This document shows positions 20,424-29,969 of a DNA stretch of 64,000 nt, in pieces. The notes under the pieces were generated by a model. That model was not told where the DNA came from, made no database searches, and saw nothing but the letters and a program-made list of their open reading frames with translations. Source of the stretch: Aquariibacter albus (lineage in GTDB: Bacteria > Pseudomonadota > Gammaproteobacteria > Burkholderiales > Burkholderiaceae_C); the NCBI RefSeq assembly GCF_014145335.1, contig NZ_JACIVI010000002.1, positions 124,001 through 188,000 on the forward strand, given 5' to 3'. Made by a program: the position numbers and the translations under genes. The stretch's first letter is position 1; every line of letters begins with the position of its first letter.

Positions 20424-21278
20424 ATGCCCCTGATCCTTTCCAAGACGCCCGCACGCGCCGGCCGACGCGTCCAGCCCCTGCCGGGCCGCGCCCTGCTCGC
20501 CGCCCTGGGCCTGAGCCTGGCGGCCCTGGCCCTGCAGGTCCAGGCAGCGCCGATCGCCAGCCTCTCGGCCACCAGCGACTGCCCGGCCCTGGCTGCGGGC
20601 TGCAACCTGTCGACCATCGACGAGATTCCCTTCGGCAGCCTGATCATCCAGGCGCCGGGCAGCCCCGGCGACCGCAATCTGGACGTGTTCGCCCTCGACC
20701 TGGACCTCTCGCTGAGCGCCACGCCCGATGCCCAGGCCCTGATCGACAGCGACCAGGCCAACTTCACCGTCTCGATCTCGGCCGCGCTGCAGACGACCGA
20801 CCCGATGGCCCCCGAGACCTACTTCAGCAGCTTCGCCTACACCGTGTCCGCCTTCCCCGGCGCCCCGGCCTTCACCTCGGCCAATGTCTTCACCGTGGCC
20901 ACCCAGGGCAGCACCGTGCAGACCGATTTCGTCGACCTGGCGCCGCTGGGCACGCTCAGCCTGCCGCTGCGCATCGAGCTGCCGGCCCTGTTCGGCCAGC
21001 TCGCCGGGACCGACTACCAGGTCGATGCCTCGGTCTTCGTCCAGTCGGCCACGCCCGGCCTGAGCCTGACGGCCAAGCTGGCCCTGCTGGGCTTCCAGGC
21101 ACCTGCCGCGCCGGTGCCCGAGCCGGGCCGCTGGGCCCTGATGCTGCTGGGCCTGGTCGCGCTGATGGCCGTCCCGAAGCGGGCGGCGCTGCGCCGCACA
21201 ATCGACGGTTTCCGGACCGCCGAGGAGCCCGCATGCTCTATGTCTTCAAATCCGCCGCGACCGCTGACCTGCGGATGA
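20424..21278 (+). CDS. PEP-CTERM sorting-domain protein
   Basis: A 284-residue exported protein. The ATG at 20424 begins a long signal region (RRVQPLPGRALLAALGLSLA then ALALQVQAAP). The middle is a Ser/Thr/Asp-rich beta-type domain with two Cys near the N-terminus (CPALAAGC). The C-terminus has the tripartite exosortase signal: VPEPGRW, the hydrophobic ALMLLGLVALMAV and a basic PKRAALRR. Such proteins are cleaved and anchored or released by exosortase, whose gene is not in the window. Unusually, another 26 residues follow the basic cluster and the last 46 bases overlap the next gene. Cargo function unknown. Confidence 0.8.
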   Translation: MPLILSKTPARAGRRVQPLPGRALLAALGLSLAALALQVQAAPIASLSATSDCPALAAGCNLSTIDEIPFGSLIIQAPGSPGDRNLDVFALDLDLSLSATPDAQALIDSDQANFTVSISAALQTTDPMAPETYFSSFAYTVSAFPGAPAFTSANVFTVATQGSTVQTDFVDLAPLGTLSLPLRIELPALFGQLAGTDYQVDASVFVQSATPGLSLTAKLALLGFQAPAAPVPEPGRWALMLLGLVALMAVPKRAALRRTIDGFRTAEEPACSMSSNPPRPLTCG

Positions 21279-21556
21279 CCCAGGCCCATGGCGAGGGGGT
21301 GCTGCGCGCCCTAGGCCGCGAGCCCGCTCCCCAGGGCATCGTGCTGCCCGAGCAGGTGCCGGCGGCCCTGGCGGCGCTGGATGCCGCGATCCTCGGCGAG
21401 GAAGCCGCCTTCGCCGCGCTGGAAGACGCGGCCCGGGCCGAGGACAGGCCGCTGCCGACACGCCCCGCGGTCATGCTGCGCCAGCGCGCCTGGCCGCTGC
21501 GCCAGGCGCTCGAACGGGCCGCCGCGGCGGGCAAGCCGCTGGTGTGGGGGGTCTGA
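21233..21556 (+). CDS. DUF1840 domain protein
   Basis: A 107-residue cytoplasmic protein beginning MLYVFKSAATADLRMTQAHG and ending PLRQALERAAAAGKPLVWGV; both ends are characteristic of the DUF1840 family of small betaproteobacterial proteins. No catalytic motif is visible. Its start lies inside the end of the PEP-CTERM gene in a different frame, and its stop is two bases from the start of the phosphatase gene, so the three are probably expressed together. Function unknown. Confidence 0.8.
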   Translation: MLYVFKSAATADLRMTQAHGEGVLRALGREPAPQGIVLPEQVPAALAALDAAILGEEAAFAALEDAARAEDRPLPTRPAVMLRQRAWPLRQALERAAAAGKPLVWGV

Positions 21557-21558
21557 GC

Positions 21559-22266
21559 ATGAGCGCCCGTGAACGCTGCGAGACCGAGCGCAAGCCGCGC
21601 CCTCCGGTGCCTGGCGAGGCCTGCCGGGTGCTCGTCATCCGCCATGGCGAGACCGACTGGAATGTCGGCAACCGCATCCAGGGCCAGCTCGACATCGGTC
21701 TGAATGCACAGGGCCGCTGGCAGGCGGCCCGGCTGGCCGAGGCCCTGGCCGACGAGCCCCTCGACGCGATCTACGCCAGCGACCTGCAGCGTGCCTGGCA
21801 CACGGCCGAGGCCCTGGCCGCCGTCGGCCAGCCCCTGCCGCAGGCCGAGCCCGGCCTGCGCGAGCGCCATTTCGGCGTCTTTCAGGGCCTGGCCTGGGAC
21901 GAGATCGCCCAGCAGCATCCCGAGGCGCACCGCCGCTGGAAGGCCCGCGACCCGGCCTTCGGCCCCCAGGACGGCGAGACCTTGAACAGCTTCTATGCGC
22001 GCGTGGTCGGCGTGGCCGAGCGCCTGCTGGCCCGGCACCCGGGACAGACCGTGGCCCTGGTGGCCCACGGCGGCGTGCTGGACTGCCTCTACCGCGCTGC
22101 CGCCCGGGTGGCGCTGGAGGCGCCACGCAGCTGGACCCTGCCCAACACCGGGGTCGGCCGCCTGCTGCACAGCCCGGAGGGCCTGGCCCTGGTCGGCTGG
22201 GCCGACACCCGCCACCTCGACGACCAGGTCGGCGCGGACGACGCGACGGTCGGCCCCGCGGCCTGA
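21559..22266 (+). CDS. Histidine phosphatase family protein (phosphoglycerate mutase-like)
   Basis: The 235-residue protein contains the phosphohistidine motif LVIRHGETDWN at about residues 30 to 40, a second Arg/Glu region (LRERHFGVFQGLAWDEI) and the second catalytic His in TVALVAHGGVLDC. The pattern fits GpmB/CobC-type phosphatases, which act on phosphomonoesters; the actual substrate cannot be fixed. The ATG at 21559 overlaps nothing and follows the DUF1840 stop by two bases; a short upstream in-frame extension is less likely. It converges with ruvB, with 22 bases between the stops. Confidence 0.88.
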   Translation: MSARERCETERKPRPPVPGEACRVLVIRHGETDWNVGNRIQGQLDIGLNAQGRWQAARLAEALADEPLDAIYASDLQRAWHTAEALAAVGQPLPQAEPGLRERHFGVFQGLAWDEIAQQHPEAHRRWKARDPAFGPQDGETLNSFYARVVGVAERLLARHPGQTVALVAHGGVLDCLYRAAARVALEAPRSWTLPNTGVGRLLHSPEGLALVGWADTRHLDDQVGADDATVGPAA

Positions 22267-22288
22267 GGCCGCGCGGGCGGCGCCGGTC

Positions 22289-23359
<1,071 letters not shown>

Positions 23360-23389
23360 GAGGGTTCCGGGTGGCGAGACTGCAGTGTC

Positions 23390-24193
23390 TCAGGGCCGCA
23401 GCGCATGCACGCCGCCCTGCCAGCGCAGCAGCACGGCGCCGGGCTCGATGCGCTCGATGCGCACGCCTTCGGCCACCGGCTCGCCTTCGTGCCGGATCTG
23501 GCCGTTGACGATCAGCAGGCGGCTGGCCGGATCCTCCGCATGCACCACGCCATCGATGCGCTGGCCCTGCAGGGCCGCCTGCAGGCCGGCGGGCTGCTCG
23601 CGCAAGGGCCGGGGGACCGGGCTCGGGGCGGGGGCGCTGTCGGCCACCGGGGCCGGCGGCACGGCGGCACGGGCCCCCGGGCGGGCGGCCGGTTCGTCCG
23701 CTTCAGCACCCCGGGGGCGGGAGGCGGGCGGGCGCGGACTCGGTCGGTTGGCCAGCCGGGGCGGGGCATCGGCCACCTCGCCGGGGGGCCGGATGGGGGG
23801 GGCGGCGCGCGGCACGGCTGGCGGTGGCGCGGGGGGCAGCTCGAAGGGCAGGGCCTGGAAGCCGACGCCGGCCCCGGCCACGGTGCCGGGCGGGCGGGCG
23901 GGCGGCTCGAGGGTTTCCGCTGGGGCGGGCCGGGCCACGCCGGGCGACGGGGCTGGCGGCGGCGGGGACGCGGCCTGCTGCGGGGCGGGGCTCGGCGCGG
24001 GCCAGAGGGCCCAGGCGAGCGCACCGGCCAGCAGGGCACCGCCCAGACTGGCCAGCAGCAGAAGGGGGCGGCGCCCCCGCTCGTCCCCGGCCGCGGGCGG
24101 CGGGGCGAGGCGGGTCACGGCCTCTCGGCTGGGGGCCTGGCCGCGCTGGCGTTCGGCATCGGCGCGGCGCAGGGCATCGAGGATGGTGGACAT
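23390..24193 (-). CDS. gspB: Type II secretion assembly protein GspB (T2SSB family)
   Basis: The 267-residue protein starts MSTILDALRRADAERQRG, the GspB/ExeB beginning. A membrane segment follows (LLLLASLGGALLAGALAWAL, about residues 45 to 65), then a long Pro/Ala-rich periplasmic linker and the conserved C-terminal domain LQAALQGQRIDGVVHAEDP to LLRWQGGVHALRP. With GspA it forms an inner-membrane complex that helps assemble the outer-membrane secretin through peptidoglycan. It is immediately downstream of gspA (17 bases), and no other gsp gene is in the window. Confidence 0.85.
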   Translation of the reverse strand: MSTILDALRRADAERQRGQAPSREAVTRLAPPPAAGDERGRRPLLLLASLGGALLAGALAWALWPAPSPAPQQAASPPPPAPSPGVARPAPAETLEPPARPPGTVAGAGVGFQALPFELPPAPPPAVPRAAPPIRPPGEVADAPPRLANRPSPRPPASRPRGAEADEPAARPGARAAVPPAPVADSAPAPSPVPRPLREQPAGLQAALQGQRIDGVVHAEDPASRLLIVNGQIRHEGEPVAEGVRIERIEPGAVLLRWQGGVHALRP

Positions 24194-24210
24194 GTCGAGG
24201 GGCTCCGGCC

Positions 24211-25863
24211 TCAGGCGCCGGGGCGGCGGTCGAGCCGGGGCTCGGGGGCGCCCAGGGCGCGGTTCAGGTGCATCAGGGTCAGCGGGCCGACCAGGCCATC
24301 GACCGGCAGGCCGTGCTGGCGCTGGAAGGCGCGGATCCGCTCCCGCAGGCTGCTGCCCGCCGGCAGGCCGCCGCCCTGCGCAGGGCCCAGCCGGGCGAAG
24401 GCGCGCTCCAGCAAGGCTTCGTCGACCGCCCGGCCGGGCCCGCGGTAGCCTGGGGTCGGTCGCCACAGGGTCAGGAAGACCAGGCGGCCGGCCGAGGCCA
24501 GGCGGGGGGCGGGCAGGATGCGGGGACCGGCGGCATCCTCGACGTCGGCCCCGGCGGGCGACCAGCCGCGCAGCAGCACGGGCTGGCTGCTGCGGCCCTC
24601 GGCGTCGCGCCAGTCGAGCAGGCCCGGTCGGTCCAGGCGGCGCAGGGTGTCGGCCCGCAGTTCCAGGCGCTGGCAGCGCAGGCCGTGGGCGGCTGCGGCC
24701 TCGCAGGGCTCGGGTCCGACCAGGCTTTTGGCAGGCAGACCCCAGCGCCGGGCGAGGGCGGCCCACAGCGCATCTTGGGGCGACACCGCGGCGGGGGCGG
24801 AGGCCGCCCTGGCGGCTGCGCTCGCTTCGCCGGGCGCGGCGGCCGGGGCCGAATCGGGGGCCTGCGGCGCCGAGGTCCCCGCCGGGGTGGTGGGAGCCTC
24901 GCGGGCGGCAACGGGCGGGGGCGGGGCGGCCACGGGGGCGGCGACAGGGTCGGCCGGCCCGAAGCTGCGGCCCAGGCCCCAGCCCAGGGCCAGCGTCAGC
25001 AGCAGGCCGAGCCCGGTGAGCAGCCGCCGCCGGCTCGGGCGGCGTGCGGGGCGGGCCAGCGCCTCCTCGGCCGCTTGCGCCACGGTCCGACGATCGACCC
25101 GCGACCGGTCCGCCGCGTAGGCGGCCAGCAGCGCGCGGTCGGCCAGCAGGTTGATGCGGCGTGGCACGCCGCCACTGCGGCGGTGGATCAGCCGCAGGGC
25201 CTCGGCGTCGAAGGGGCTGCCGCCGCGTGCGCCGGCGATGGCCAGGCGGTGGGCGATGTAGTGCCGCGTCTCGGCCTCGGTCAGCGGGCCGAGGTGGTAG
25301 CGGGCGATCACGCGCTGCGCGAGCTGCTCCAGCTCGGGCCGCGCCAGCAGCTCGCGCAGCTCGGGCTGGCCGATCAGCACGATCTGCAGGAGCTTGCGTT
25401 CGCGCGTCTCCAGATTGGTGAGCAGCCGCAGCTGTTCCAGCACCGCGGCGTCGAGGTTCTGGGCCTCGTCGATCACCAGCACGGCCTGGCGGCCGGCGGC
25501 ATGGCCTTCGAGCAGGAAGGCATTCAGCGGGTCGACGCAGCCCTTGACCGTGGCCTCGCCCGCGGGCGGATGCGGCAGGCCGAATTCCTCGCAGACCGTG
25601 GTCAGCAGTTCGACGACGCTGAGCTTGGGGTTGAAGATGTAGGCGACCCGGCAGTGCGCCGGCATCTGTTCGAGGAAGGCGCGGCAGACGGTGGTCTTGC
25701 CCGCGCCGATCTCCCCGCTGAGCAGCACGACGCCGCCGCCGCTGTCCAGGCCGTAGAGCAGGTGGGCCAGGGCCTCGCGGTGGTGGTCGCTGAGGTAGAG
25801 GAAGCGCGGATCGGGGGCGATCGAGAAGGGCGGGTGCTCAAGCCCGAAATGGCGCGCGTACAT
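24211..25863 (-). CDS. gspA: Type II secretion assembly ATPase GspA (ExeA-type) with peptidoglycan-binding domain
   Basis: The 550-residue protein starts at MYARHFGLEHPPFS, the standard ExeA opening; four more residues are possible upstream. The N-terminal cytoplasmic AAA ATPase has Walker A SGEIGAGKTTVC and Walker B AVLVIDEAQNLD. A single membrane segment (LLTGLGLLLTLALGWGLG, about residues 278 to 295) leads to a Pro/Ala-rich linker and a C-terminal periplasmic part ending in a PG_binding_1 repeat (FQRQHGLPVDGLVGPLTLMH). The layout matches a factor that couples ATP use to remodelling of peptidoglycan for secretin insertion. Confidence 0.88.
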   Translation of the reverse strand: MYARHFGLEHPPFSIAPDPRFLYLSDHHREALAHLLYGLDSGGGVVLLSGEIGAGKTTVCRAFLEQMPAHCRVAYIFNPKLSVVELLTTVCEEFGLPHPPAGEATVKGCVDPLNAFLLEGHAAGRQAVLVIDEAQNLDAAVLEQLRLLTNLETRERKLLQIVLIGQPELRELLARPELEQLAQRVIARYHLGPLTEAETRHYIAHRLAIAGARGGSPFDAEALRLIHRRSGGVPRRINLLADRALLAAYAADRSRVDRRTVAQAAEEALARPARRPSRRRLLTGLGLLLTLALGWGLGRSFGPADPVAAPVAAPPPPVAAREAPTTPAGTSAPQAPDSAPAAAPGEASAAARAASAPAAVSPQDALWAALARRWGLPAKSLVGPEPCEAAAAHGLRCQRLELRADTLRRLDRPGLLDWRDAEGRSSQPVLLRGWSPAGADVEDAAGPRILPAPRLASAGRLVFLTLWRPTPGYRGPGRAVDEALLERAFARLGPAQGGGLPAGSSLRERIRAFQRQHGLPVDGLVGPLTLMHLNRALGAPEPRLDRRPGA

Positions 25864-25891
25864 GGGCCCGAGCATAGCGAGCCCGCGCGAC

Positions 25892-26548
25892 TCAGCCCGC
25901 CGGGCCCTCGCCGGCCTCAGGGCCCTTGCCGGCGGCCGGCCGCGGCGGCTTGGGCCGGGGCGGCTTGCTGGTGTGCAGCAGCTGGGTGGCCTTGGCCATG
26001 TCCCCCCCGAGCAGGGCCGGCAGGGCCAGGGTCGCGCGGATCACCGAGGCTTCGATGGCCTCGCGCTGCGGCGAGGGCGGCTTGCCGAGCACATAGCCCG
26101 CCACCGCGGCCTTGTCGCCGGGGTGGCCGATGCCGATGCGCAGCCGCCAGTAGTCGCCCGTGCCCAGCTGGGCGTGGAGGTCGCGCAGGCCGTTGTGCCC
26201 GGCATGGCCGCCGCCGAACTTGAGCTTGAGCTCGCCGGGCGGCAGGTCCAGCTCGTCGTGGGCCACCAGGATCTCGGCCGGGGCGATCTTGAAGAAGCGA
26301 GCCAGCGCGCCGACCGACTTGCCCGAGAGGTTCATGAAGGTCATCGGCGCGAGCAGCCAGACCGGGCCTTCGAGGCCCGGCAGCGGCCGGGCCACCCGCG
26401 CGACATTGCCGAAGTAGCCGCGCTCGGGCACCAAGTGGGCCTTGAGCTCGCGCGCCACCGCGTCCAGCCACCAGAAGCCGGCGTTGTGGCGGGTGGCCTC
26501 GTACTCGGGGCCGGGGTTGCCCAGGCCGACCAGCAGGCGGATCGTCAT
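25892..26548 (-). CDS. pth: Peptidyl-tRNA hydrolase
   Basis: A 218-residue enzyme that frees tRNA from prematurely released peptidyl-tRNA. It shows [20 protein letters not shown] with the conserved Asn and catalytic His (H20 in E. coli), the [12 protein letters not shown] segment, [16 protein letters not shown] with the catalytic Asp, and [12 protein letters not shown]. The last 25 or so residues are a basic, Pro-rich tail ([19 protein letters not shown]), longer than usual. It follows rplY in the order usual for betaproteobacteria, with a terminator hairpin between them. Confidence 0.96.
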   Translation of the reverse strand: MTIRLLVGLGNPGPEYEATRHNAGFWWLDAVARELKAHLVPERGYFGNVARVARPLPGLEGPVWLLAPMTFMNLSGKSVGALARFFKIAPAEILVAHDELDLPPGELKLKFGGGHAGHNGLRDLHAQLGTGDYWRLRIGIGHPGDKAAVAGYVLGKPPSPQREAIEASVIRATLALPALLGGDMAKATQLLHTSKPPRPKPPRPAAGKGPEAGEGPAG

Positions 26549-26587
26549 CGGAGGACCTTTCAGGGGAGGGCGGTGGGCCGCAAAGCA

Positions 26588-26613
26588 AGAAGCCCCGGCG
26601 GGCCGGGGCTTCT
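26588..26613 (-). terminator. Rho-independent terminator after rplY
   Basis: A perfect 12-bp inverted repeat, agaagccccggc and gccggggcttct, with a two-base spacer (a four-base loop in practice). On the minus strand it is followed by tgctttg. It lies between the rplY stop and the pth start, so pth may rely partly on its own promoter. Confidence 0.75.
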
Positions 26614-26654
26614 GGTGGGGCGAAGGATCGCAAGGGCCCGCAGGCCGCTGTCGA

Positions 26655-27269
26655 TTACTTCTTGCCCTTCTTCTTCTCCGGGGCCGGGGCGGCGGCCACG
26701 ACGATGACTTCCTCGACCGGCTCGACCACCGACAGGATCGGGGGGTTCTTCTTGCCGTGGGTCAGGACCTTGGCATCGGCCGGCAGCTTGACGTCCTCGA
26801 CGTGCAGGGTCTGGCCCTTGACCACGTTCGACACATCGACTTCCAGGAACTCGGGCAGCTTCTCGGCCAGGCACTCGATCTGGAGCTCGTGGACGATGGG
26901 GTTCAGCGTGCACTTGTCCAGCTTCACGGCCGGCGAGTTCTCGCCACCGACGAAGTGCAGCGGCACCTTCTTCTTGAGGCGGGTGGTCGCATCGACGCGC
27001 TGGAAGTCCACGTGCAGGATCAGCGGCTTGAAGGGGTGGTACTGCACGTTGCGCAGCAGCACCTTGGTGGTGGCGCCGGCCAGTTCCATGTCCAGGATGG
27101 ACGAGTGGAAGGATTCCCTCTTCAGCGCGTGGAACAGCGCGTTGTGGTCCAGCTCGATGGTGGCGGGCTCGCCGGCACCGTAGACGATGCCGGGGGTGCG
27201 GCCGGTGTTGCGCAGGCGGCGGCTCGCTCCGGTCCCCTGCTTCTCGCGCGCGAAGGCAACGAAGTTCAT
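26655..27269 (-). CDS. rplY: 50S ribosomal protein bL25 (general stress protein Ctc type)
   Basis: A 204-residue 5S-rRNA-binding protein of the long, two-domain type. The N-terminal L25 domain opens [20 protein letters not shown] and has [20 protein letters not shown]; the C-terminal TL5-like beta domain includes [20 protein letters not shown]. The last stretch is Lys-rich (PEKKKGKK). It follows prs, the typical betaproteobacterial arrangement prs-rplY-pth. Confidence 0.95.
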   Translation of the reverse strand: MNFVAFAREKQGTGASRRLRNTGRTPGIVYGAGEPATIELDHNALFHALKRESFHSSILDMELAGATTKVLLRNVQYHPFKPLILHVDFQRVDATTRLKKKVPLHFVGGENSPAVKLDKCTLNPIVHELQIECLAEKLPEFLEVDVSNVVKGQTLHVEDVKLPADAKVLTHGKKNPPILSVVEPVEEVIVVAAAPAPEKKKGKK

Positions 27270-27363
27270 GGTGATGCTCCAGTGTGGAAGGGGGCCCGCG
27301 ACCAGGTCCCCCGGGTGATGCGACGGCGCGGCAGGCTGCCGTGCCGTCGCGGATGCAGCCGGA

Positions 27364-28326
27364 TCAGAAGTTGTTGTTCTGTTCCGAGAAAAGGGAGGTC
27401 ACCGACTCGCCGTCGGTGATGCGGCGGATGGTCTCGGCGAAGAGGAAGGCCACCGAGAGCTGGCGGATCTTGGTCGTGCCCAGGGCCTCGGGACGCAGCG
27501 GGATGGTGTTGGTGATCACCACCTCGTCGAGCTGCGACCCCTTGATGCGCTCGATGGCCGCGCCCGAGAAGACCGGGTGCGTGCAATAGGCCAGCACGCT
27601 CTTGGCGCCACGGCTCTTCAGCACCTCGGCGGCCTTCACCAGCGTGCCGGCCGTGTCGATCATGTCGTCCATGATCACGCAGTTGCGGCCCTGGATGTCA
27701 CCGATCACATGCATGACTTCGGACACATTGGCGGCCGGCCGGCGCTTGTCGATGATGGCGAGATCGGTTTCGAGCTGCTTGGCCAGCGCACGGGCACGCA
27801 CCACGCCGCCGACGTCCGGCGAGACGACGATCAGGTTCTCGTACTGCCGGCTGCGCAGGTCGGACAGCAGGACCGGCGAGGCGTAGATGTTGTCGACGGG
27901 GATGTCGAAGAAGCCCTGGATCTGGTCGGCGTGCAGGTCCATCGTCAGCACGCGGTTCACGCCGACGACTTCGAGCATGTTGGCGACGACCTTCGCGCTG
28001 ATCGGCACGCGGGTCGAGCGCGGGCGCCGATCCTGGCGAGCGTAGCCGTAGTAGGGAATCACCGCGGTGATCCGGCCCGCCGAGGCGCGCTTGAGCGCAT
28101 CGACCATGATGCAAAGCTCCATCAGGTGCTCATTGGTCGGCGCGCAGGTGGGCTGCACGACGAAGACCTCGCGGCCACGCACGTTCTGCTGGATCTCGAC
28201 CGTGACTTCGCCGTCGGAGAAATGGCCGACCGCCGCCCGGCCCAGCTCCAGGCCCAGGTGGCGAGCGATCTCCTGCGCGAGCGCCGGATTCGCGTTGCCG
28301 GTGAAGATCACGGTGTTCGAGAGCAT
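27364..28326 (-). CDS. prs: Ribose-phosphate pyrophosphokinase
   Basis: A 320-residue enzyme making PRPP from ribose 5-phosphate and ATP for nucleotide, His and Trp synthesis. It begins [20 protein letters not shown]; the loop [16 protein letters not shown], the divalent-cation/PRPP signature [17 protein letters not shown] and the ribose-phosphate loop [17 protein letters not shown] are all intact. Residues before MLSNT in the open frame run back into the tRNA gene and are not coding. Transcription could come from upstream through tRNA-Gln, but a terminator-like hairpin lies between them. Confidence 0.96.
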   Translation of the reverse strand: MLSNTVIFTGNANPALAQEIARHLGLELGRAAVGHFSDGEVTVEIQQNVRGREVFVVQPTCAPTNEHLMELCIMVDALKRASAGRITAVIPYYGYARQDRRPRSTRVPISAKVVANMLEVVGVNRVLTMDLHADQIQGFFDIPVDNIYASPVLLSDLRSRQYENLIVVSPDVGGVVRARALAKQLETDLAIIDKRRPAANVSEVMHVIGDIQGRNCVIMDDMIDTAGTLVKAAEVLKSRGAKSVLAYCTHPVFSGAAIERIKGSQLDEVVITNTIPLRPEALGTTKIRQLSVAFLFAETIRRITDGESVTSLFSEQNNNF

Positions 28327-28380
28327 CGCTTCTCCGATCGGTGCGGGTGAGACCACATCTAGGCCCTCAGCAACGACAAA

Positions 28381-28396
28381 GCGCCCCGAAGGGCGC
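28381..28396 (-). terminator. Terminator hairpin after tRNA-Gln
   Basis: On the minus strand gcgccc-ttcg-gggcgc, a stable UUCG tetraloop hairpin, is followed by tttgtcgtt. It lies 17 bases beyond the tRNA 3' end and before prs, so it can end or attenuate the tRNA transcript. Confidence 0.65.
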
Positions 28397-28412
28397 CGTG
28401 TCGGATGAACTC

Positions 28413-28489
28413 TGGCAGGGGAGGAAGGACTCGAACCCTCGCATGTCGGAATCAAAATCCGATGCCTTGACCAACTTGGCGACTCCCCT
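28413..28489 (-). tRNA. tRNA-Gln (anticodon TTG)
   Basis: A full 77-base cloverleaf on the minus strand. The acceptor stem is AGGGGAG/CTCCCCT, the anticodon stem TCGGA/TCCGA encloses the loop TTTTGAT with anticodon TTG at 28453-28455, and the T-arm is GAGGG-TTCGAGT-CCTTC. The discriminator G and the CCA end are encoded. It sits between ispE and prs, a conserved position in Burkholderiales. Confidence 0.96.
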
Positions 28490-28560
28490 ACACCGGTCCG
28501 CGCTTGCGCGTGAACCTGAAACTGTCGCCGGCCTGGAACCTGTCCCGTGCGACCGGCGGC

Positions 28561-29424
28561 TTACACCGCGAAGTCGGACAAGGGATGACGCTCCAGTCCC
28601 CGGCCCAGCCACCCTGTCCACCCCTCCGGCAGCGATCTGAGCTGCTGCCGGGCCTGGATTGCCTGGGCTTCTGAACCGATTTCCGCAAACACCGCGCTGC
28701 CTGAACCTGTCATGCGGCTGTGATCACCGCACCGGGCTGCAAGCGCCACGGCTTCCTGCACTTGAGGGCTGTAGGCCGTCGCCGGCTGCTGCAGATCGTT
28801 GTGCTTGAACCCGTCGGGGTCTGCAAGAAAGTCCAAGAGTGTAGCCGGTTTCGTGTCTCGGCCCAAGAGGGGGCTCGCAAAAATTGCGGCGGTCGGCACG
28901 GCGATGGGGGGTTTAAGCAACAGCCAGCGCTGGGGTCGCAGGTCGACCGGCTGCAGCGCCTCACCAATGCCTTCGACCCAGGCGTTGCGGCCGCCGATGA
29001 AGAAGGGCACATCCGCGCCGAGTCCCAGGGCCAGCCTGGCCAGCCTTGCGCGCGGCCAGTGCAGGCCCCAGAGCTGGTTCAGGCCCAGCAGCACGGTGGC
29101 GGCATCGGAGCTGCCGCCACCGAGGCCGGCGCCCCAGGGCACGTGCTTCTCGATCGTGATGTCGACGCCGCGCCGCGTGCCGCTGGCCTGCTGCAGGGCC
29201 CGCGCGGCACGCAGGCAGAGGTCGTCGGCCGGGAGGGCCGGGCCGAGGTCATGGCGCTGCAGGCGGCCATCGTCGCGGGTCTCCAGATGCAGCAGGTCGC
29301 ACCAGTCCACCAGTGCAAAGACCGACTGGAGCAGGTGGTAGCCGTCCTCGCGCCGGCCCGTCACGTGCAGGAACAGGTTGAGCTTGGCCGGAGCCGGGAG
29401 GTCCAGGAGGGTGCGCAGGCTCAC
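28561..29424 (-). CDS. ispE: 4-diphosphocytidyl-2-C-methyl-D-erythritol kinase
   Basis: A 287-residue GHMP-family kinase of the MEP isoprenoid pathway; it phosphorylates CDP-ME at the 2-hydroxyl. It has PAPAKLNLFLHVTGRREDGY with the conserved Lys and the substrate-binding segment, the ATP loop VPWGAGLGGGSSDAATVLLG, and the C-terminal SRMTGSGSAVFAEIG. The start is a GTG at 29424 that overlaps the stop of lolB (GTGA), the usual coupling of these two genes. Confidence 0.95.
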   Translation of the reverse strand: MSLRTLLDLPAPAKLNLFLHVTGRREDGYHLLQSVFALVDWCDLLHLETRDDGRLQRHDLGPALPADDLCLRAARALQQASGTRRGVDITIEKHVPWGAGLGGGSSDAATVLLGLNQLWGLHWPRARLARLALGLGADVPFFIGGRNAWVEGIGEALQPVDLRPQRWLLLKPPIAVPTAAIFASPLLGRDTKPATLLDFLADPDGFKHNDLQQPATAYSPQVQEAVALAARCGDHSRMTGSGSAVFAEIGSEAQAIQARQQLRSLPEGWTGWLGRGLERHPLSDFAV

Positions 29425-29969
29425 GGGGCGGTGTCGGTGTCCAGCCGCACGCGCAGACGCAGCAGCGGCGGGTCGATGCGTTGCAGTTCGATCCGGCCCT
29501 CGGCCTGGCGGCTCAGGTCGATGCGCCAGCCCAGCTGCCGGAATCCGCCGGGCACCGGCTCGCTGAGGCCGAGCCGGCTCGGCCGGCCACGCAGCCAGTC
29601 GGGCAAGGCCTCCAGCGGCACCGACTCGCCCAGCGCATGCCGCGCGAGGTCGTCGAGGTCGTCGTAGTCGTGCTCGCCCTGGGCATCGCGCAGCCAGACA
29701 CGGCCCGGTCGCCAGCGTGCCTCGGCCAGGCGGCTGCCCAGCGGGCTGTTCAGGATGAAGAGGCCCTGGTCCGAGCCGCCCTCCAGCGCAAAGCTGGCGC
29801 TCAGGGACTGAGGCGGCTCCCCTTCGCTGAGCAGCGCGAAGCGGCCGCTCAGGCTCTGCGGGGCGGTCAGCCGTGGCGGGCTCGCACAGCCGGCCAGGGC
29901 CGTGGCGGCCAGCAGGGCGAGCAGGCGCCGCCGGGGGCCATGGCCCCGCACATCGCGTCGGGGCCTCAC
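29421..29969 (-). CDS. lolB: Outer-membrane lipoprotein LolB
   Basis: LolB receives lipoproteins from periplasmic LolA and inserts them into the outer membrane. The 182-residue product starts at a GTG (29969) overlapping the stop of the TPR gene; a second GTG at 29951 is possible. It has a basic n-region, the hydrophobic LLALLAATALAGC lipobox, and the LolB-type beta-barrel segments LSGRFALLSEGEPPQSLSAS and LFILNSPLGSRLAEARW. The mid-region loop is weakly conserved, as is normal. It is sandwiched between the TPR gene and ispE with overlapping stops and starts on both sides, indicating one operon. Confidence 0.88.
   Translation of the reverse strand: MRPRRDVRGHGPRRRLLALLAATALAGCASPPRLTAPQSLSGRFALLSEGEPPQSLSASFALEGGSDQGLFILNSPLGSRLAEARWRPGRVWLRDAQGEHDYDDLDDLARHALGESVPLEALPDWLRGRPSRLGLSEPVPGGFRQLGWRIDLSRQAEGRIELQRIDPPLLRLRVRLDTDTAP

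Noticed and set aside
16814-20767. A minus-strand open frame of about 1,300 codons antisense to the formate dehydrogenase and chemoreceptor genes
   Set aside because: It crosses two unrelated genes and an intergenic region, has low-complexity composition and no domain signature.
28327-28455. Extended N-terminus of ribose-phosphate pyrophosphokinase
   Set aside because: The extra frame runs through the tRNA-Gln terminator and into the tRNA; the family start is MLSNT at 28326.
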